Assembly (NCBI GenBank): GCA_011051745.1
Contig: DRKO01000087.1
Span: 1-8,921, forward strand
From: Chloroflexota bacterium
Lineage (GTDB): Bacteria > Chloroflexota > Anaerolineae > Aggregatilineales > UBA3940
DNA length: 8,921 bases
Direction of reading: 5' to 3'
The notes below the pieces were generated by a model that did no database searches, had not been told where the DNA came from, and was given only the letters and a program-made list of their open reading frames with translations. Position numbers and translations under genes: made by a program. Of this stretch, positions 6,738 to 8,921 are shown piece after piece. Numbering within the stretch: the first letter of the stretch is position 1; each line of letters starts with the position of its first letter.

Positions 6738-6766
6738 AGTATAGAAAAGTGTGCGATTTATCACAA
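6738..6766 (-). promoter_or_regulatory. Predicted promoter of the Cys-rich lipoprotein gene
   Basis: TTGTGA (6766-6761) and TATACT (6743-6738) lie on the minus strand with a 17-base spacer. Matches to consensus are 4 of 6 and 5 of 6. The start would be near 6731, leaving an unusually long leader of about 190 bases before ATG 6541. The box lies in a local AT-rich patch 48 bases after the stop codon of the kinase gene. Confidence 0.5.
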
Positions 6767-6813
6767 GCGGGTGGGAAGTATCCCTCGGAGGAAATACGGG
6801 GTGAGACCGGTCG

Positions 6814-8043
6814 CTAACGACTCAGCCTGAGCGGCAACACCAGCGCGACGGTGACGCCCTCCCCTTCCTGACTGTGGATGCGGAGCTGCCCCTGATTGGC
6901 CTCGACCACGCTCCGCGCGACGTACAGGCCCAGCCCCAGACCGCGCACCCGTCCTTCTTCCTGCTTGGTCGTGTAGGTCGGGTCGAAGATATGCTCCAGC
7001 TCATCGGAGGGGATGCCGGGGCCGACGTTGCGGATCGCCAGATAGAGCCGGTCTCCGTATACCTCGGCCGTGATCCAGATGCGACGATCCACCACCCCTG
7101 CCCGTTTCATCGCCTCAACGGCGTTGTGGAGGATGTTCTCTATCGCCTGTCCGATCTGGGACGGGCGGGTTTCGAGTACGATGTGCTCCTCCGGCAGGGC
7201 AATGCTGACCTCGCAATCGTCCAGCCCCCCCAGCGCCCGCGTCCGATCAACCGCTATGCCGATCAGTTCCCCCACCGTGATGGTCTGCACATCCTCCGAG
7301 ACGAAGGAGAGCATCCGCAGCGCGTTCATCGTTTCCTCAAGGCGGCGGGTCGCCTTCTGGATGATCTCGATGTGCTCCTGATTGGAGGCGCTGAGTTCCT
7401 GTGTGCGGTCGATCAGTTCAGCGCTCAGGCGGATGGCGCACAGCGGGTTGTTGATCTCGTGCGCCAGCCCCTGGGCGATCTGGCGCACCAGTGCGATGTT
7501 CTCTCTGGCGGAGAGCGTCCTGTGGGCCTGAATCAGCTCGGACATCCCCTGTTCGAGCCGGGCCAGACGGGCGGCTTCCTCTTCCATCTGGCGGCGATAA
7601 TCGAGCGCCCGTTTCACGCTCTCCTGAATGGACCGAAGGCCGGTCGGCTTCTCCAGAAAATCGTAAGCGCCGTCTCGCAGGGCCCTGATGATTCGTTCTC
7701 TGGAGCTGTACGCCGTGATGATGATCACAGGGGTGAGGGGGTTCTCGGTGCGGAAATCGGAGAGCAACGCGAGGCCGTCATGGTCGGGCAGCATGATGTC
7801 CAGCATCAGCACATCGGGCGGGTCCTCCCGGATGATGGTCCGCGCTTCCTCGCCGTCGAGCGCGACGGAGACGCGGTACGATTCCAGGGCCCGCGCGATC
7901 AGATCGCCCGTCATGGCCTCGTCGTCTATTACAAGTATGTGGGGTGGTTTTTGCATGGCGTCCGCCCTGTCAAGAGAGTTGCCAGAGAACGAGAATTCAC
8001 CCATCCCGGGGCCCCCTCCCCCTGACAGAGCCTTATGGGTCAT
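6814..8043 (-). CDS. Soluble hybrid response regulator / histidine kinase (REC-HisKA-HATPase_c)
   Basis: Numbering is from ATG 8043 (409 residues). The receiver domain (about 34-150) has ILVIDDE (Asp40/41), phospho-acceptor Asp82 in LMLDIMLPD, Thr110 in TAYSS and Lys132 in LEKP. A charged helix (about 150-185) looks like a coiled coil. It leads to the dimerisation domain with phospho-accepting His195 in GLAHEINNPL. The ATPase domain follows: N-box ENILHNAVEAMK, G1 region NVGPGIP, F-box-like FDPTYTTK and G2 GLGLGLYVARSVVEAN. There is no membrane helix or other sensor domain, so the receiver is probably the input, relaying phosphate from another kinase. The G1 box has Asn where Asp is usual. 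No partner regulator is encoded nearby. The start is uncertain: 8043 is the first ATG after the predicted promoter; 8004 (after a GGGGGAGGGGG run) and 7956 (MQKPPHILVIDDE, a typical receiver start) are alternatives. Confidence 0.92.
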   Translation of the reverse strand: MTHKALSGGGGPGMGEFSFSGNSLDRADAMQKPPHILVIDDEAMTGDLIARALESYRVSVALDGEEARTIIREDPPDVLMLDIMLPDHDGLALLSDFRTENPLTPVIIITAYSSRERIIRALRDGAYDFLEKPTGLRSIQESVKRALDYRRQMEEEAARLARLEQGMSELIQAHRTLSARENIALVRQIAQGLAHEINNPLCAIRLSAELIDRTQELSASNQEHIEIIQKATRRLEETMNALRMLSFVSEDVQTITVGELIGIAVDRTRALGGLDDCEVSIALPEEHIVLETRPSQIGQAIENILHNAVEAMKRAGVVDRRIWITAEVYGDRLYLAIRNVGPGIPSDELEHIFDPTYTTKQEEGRVRGLGLGLYVARSVVEANQGQLRIHSQEGEGVTVALVLPLRLSR

Positions 8044-8082
8044 GTGCCTTCCACCCCTGTGCGGGATGTCCGGCACGCCATG

Positions 8083-8091
8083 ATTATACCA
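8083..8091 (-). promoter_or_regulatory. Extended -10 promoter of the hybrid kinase gene
   Basis: TGGTATAAT on the minus strand is a perfect TGn-TATAAT extended -10. No good -35 hexamer lies at 16-18 bases; an inverted repeat (8097-8112) and an AT-rich stretch (8115-8137) occupy that region. The start near 8076 rules out the GTG at 8094 and the ATG at 8081 as start codons. Confidence 0.6.
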
Positions 8092-8096
8092 CACAG

Positions 8097-8112
8097 GCCG
8101 GAGTTATCCGGC
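8097..8112. promoter_or_regulatory. Inverted repeat upstream of the kinase -10 box
   Basis: GCCGGA-GTTA-TCCGGC is a perfect 6-bp inverted repeat at the place a -35 box would occupy. It may be an operator or activator site. It shares GGATAA(A)CTC with the repeat at 8206-8220 in front of the divergent gene. Confidence 0.4.
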
Positions 8113-8118
8113 TCCGCC

Positions 8119-8131
8119 ATGAAATTTTCAT
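8119..8131. promoter_or_regulatory. AT-rich palindrome, UP-element-like
   Basis: ATGAAA-T-TTTCAT is a perfect 13-base palindrome in the only strongly AT-rich patch of the divergent region (8115-8137). Relative to the predicted kinase start near 8076 it covers about -43 to -55, where an UP element would lie. It could equally be a regulator site. Confidence 0.35.
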
Positions 8132-8205
8132 TAATTTTGCCTGAAAGCGCGGCTTCCCCTCTCGCCCCCGCCACCATACGCTGGTTGAAGGGAACCCCGC
8201 CAAAA

Positions 8206-8220
8206 GGATAAACTCTATCC
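8206..8220. promoter_or_regulatory. Inverted repeat upstream of the small membrane protein gene
   Basis: GGATA-AACTC-TATCC is a perfect 5-bp inverted repeat covering the expected -35 region of the plus-strand promoter. Its GGATAAACTC resembles GGATAACTC in the repeat facing the kinase gene, in the same orientation relative to its own promoter. Confidence 0.35.
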
Positions 8221-8228
8221 ACAATCTA

Positions 8229-8237
8229 TGGTATACT
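8229..8237 (+). promoter_or_regulatory. Extended -10 promoter of the small membrane protein gene
   Basis: TGGTATACT is an extended -10 with 5 of 6 matches in the hexamer, without a recognisable -35. The start would be near 8244, giving a leader of about 73 bases. The TGGTAT core is the same as in the divergent kinase promoter. Confidence 0.5.
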
Positions 8238-8316
8238 GGTGAGCGCTCTGTCCGGCGGCTCATTCCCCGGCAGGCGGTGCGCTCTCTGGAGAAAAGACCT
8301 GATGGGATAACCGTAT

Positions 8317-8871
8317 ATGCTCACGATCTTCATTCTGGCCGCGCTCGGCTTTCTGGCGGGCCTTGCCGTCCACCTGCTCGCCTTCACGGGGGCCGTCCCC
8401 GTGTCGCTGTCCACCGCGTTTGCCCTCTTCTTTCCGGCCCTGATCGTCGCCGGAGCGCTGAACGCCCTCATCGTCCTGAAGCGCAGGCGGGAATACGTTC
8501 ACCTGCCGCGTGGCGAGTTCTGGTATTTCATGACGCGCCGCGCTCCGGCCTGGATGCGCTCGCTTCAGGTCGCGTTCCTGCTCTACGTCCTCTTTAACTA
8601 CATCCTGACGATGGTCATCGTCAACCGGGGCGGCTTTCCCCGCATCATGGATGGCCGGTACTATCTGATGAGCTACCGCGACATCCTGGAGGAATTGACG
8701 CAGCGCGAATACCTGAGGCATGCGGCCTATGCGATGCGGATGTTGAGCAGCATGTTAATGGCCGTTTACTTCAGTGCGCTGACGCGCTGGGTCTCCGGCT
8801 GGGTCCCCCCGACCACACAGACCGGGCGGGAGCCTGCCCCTCCGGCGGAAATCCTGCCCCGCAACCCGTAG
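8317..8871 (+). CDS. Small multi-spanning membrane protein of unknown function
   Basis: The protein has 184 residues. It has about four hydrophobic segments: about 2-22, 30-54, 82-103 and a weaker one at 138-157. Two polar parts stand out: the Arg/Lys-rich loop KRRREYVHLPRGEFW (55-69), likely cytoplasmic by the positive-inside rule, and DGRYYLMSYRDILEELTQREYLRHAAYAMR (112-141, quoted only as landmarks: Asp112, Tyr115-116, Glu125-126, Glu131-Tyr132, His135, Arg141). The second has the look of a conserved family pattern (Asp-Gly-x-Tyr, Glu-Leu-Thr-x-x-Glu-Tyr), but I cannot name the family. The tail is Pro-rich. ATG 8317 is the only nearby start, because an in-frame TAA lies at 8308. The Shine-Dalgarno is weak (GATGGGA). 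It is transcribed divergently from the hybrid kinase, so shared control is possible. Confidence 0.75.
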   Translation: MLTIFILAALGFLAGLAVHLLAFTGAVPVSLSTAFALFFPALIVAGALNALIVLKRRREYVHLPRGEFWYFMTRRAPAWMRSLQVAFLLYVLFNYILTMVIVNRGGFPRIMDGRYYLMSYRDILEELTQREYLRHAAYAMRMLSSMLMAVYFSALTRWVSGWVPPTTQTGREPAPPAEILPRNP

Positions 8872-8910
8872 GGGCGAGGCACACCCCCGCCCTCGGCGAA
8901 TCGCTCGCCC
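8869..8910. repeat. Inverted repeat at the end of the small membrane protein gene
   Basis: GGGCGAG (8872-8878) and CTCGCCC (8904-8910) form a perfect 7-bp inverted repeat with a 25-base interior that contains a smaller CGCC-CTC-GGCG hairpin. The left arm begins inside GTAGGGGCGAGGC, which also supplies the TAG stop codon. GTAGGGGCGA-type arms resemble short dispersed palindromes I recall from Chloroflexota genomes. No U-run follows, so an intrinsic terminator is doubtful. The window ends 11 bases later. Confidence 0.35.
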
Positions 8911-8921
8911 TCCGCCATATG

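Noticed and set aside
6874..8025. Plus-strand open frame of 383 codons
   Set aside because: It is antisense to the hybrid kinase, whose catalytic motifs are unambiguous on the minus strand.
8044..8094. Upstream GTG start for the hybrid kinase
   Set aside because: GTG 8094 lies upstream of the predicted -10 box, and the added residues would be encoded by the promoter itself.
8260..8721. Minus-strand frame of 153 codons opposite the small membrane protein
   Set aside because: The plus strand gives a clear hydrophobic, multi-helix protein with a promoter. The antisense product is Arg/Gln/Glu-rich and featureless.

Overview
This window is GC-rich and densely coding, most likely from a member of the Chloroflexota (Anaerolineae-like). 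That assignment is inference: it rests on high GC, strong AAGGAGG-type ribosome binding sites, lipoproteins processed at an LAC-N lipobox followed by Gly/Glu/Pro-rich linkers, and a very large YfhO-type membrane protein. No rRNA, tRNA, CRISPR array, insertion sequence or phage gene was found. No gene-free stretch exceeds 300 bases; the two largest gaps are 272 and 273 bases.

Six protein genes are supported. Five lie on the minus strand and one on the plus strand. In transcription order on the minus strand they are: (i) a soluble REC-HisKA-HATPase hybrid sensor/response regulator (6814-8043); (ii) a lipoprotein with an Ig-like domain, an SH3-like domain and a very cysteine-rich C-terminus (5396-6541); (iii) a lipoprotein of unknown function (3882-5288); (iv) a PF06475-type putative glycolipid-binding domain protein (3137-3712); (v) a giant polytopic YfhO-like protein that continues in frame into the N-terminus of a PST/Wzx-type oligosaccharide flippase and runs off the left edge (1-2975). 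A small multi-spanning membrane protein of unknown function (8317-8871) is transcribed divergently from the kinase gene.

Plausible sigma-70-like promoters were found by eye ahead of five of the six genes: TTGAAC-N17-TATCAT before the YfhO gene, TTGTAA-N17-CATATT before the glycolipid-binding gene, TTGTGA-N17-TATACT before the Cys-rich lipoprotein, and two divergent extended -10 boxes (TGGTATAAT and TGGTATACT) between the kinase and small membrane protein genes. The second lipoprotein has no visible promoter of its own and may be co-transcribed with the Cys-rich lipoprotein 107 bases upstream.

The common theme is the cell envelope: glycan assembly and lipid-linked sugar export (YfhO-flippase fusion), a possible glycolipid-binding protein, and two surface lipoproteins. 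A pathway joining them is inference. The strongest item for follow-up is the apparent single-chain YfhO/flippase fusion. The Cys-rich lipoprotein architecture and the paired inverted repeats in the divergent promoter region come next.
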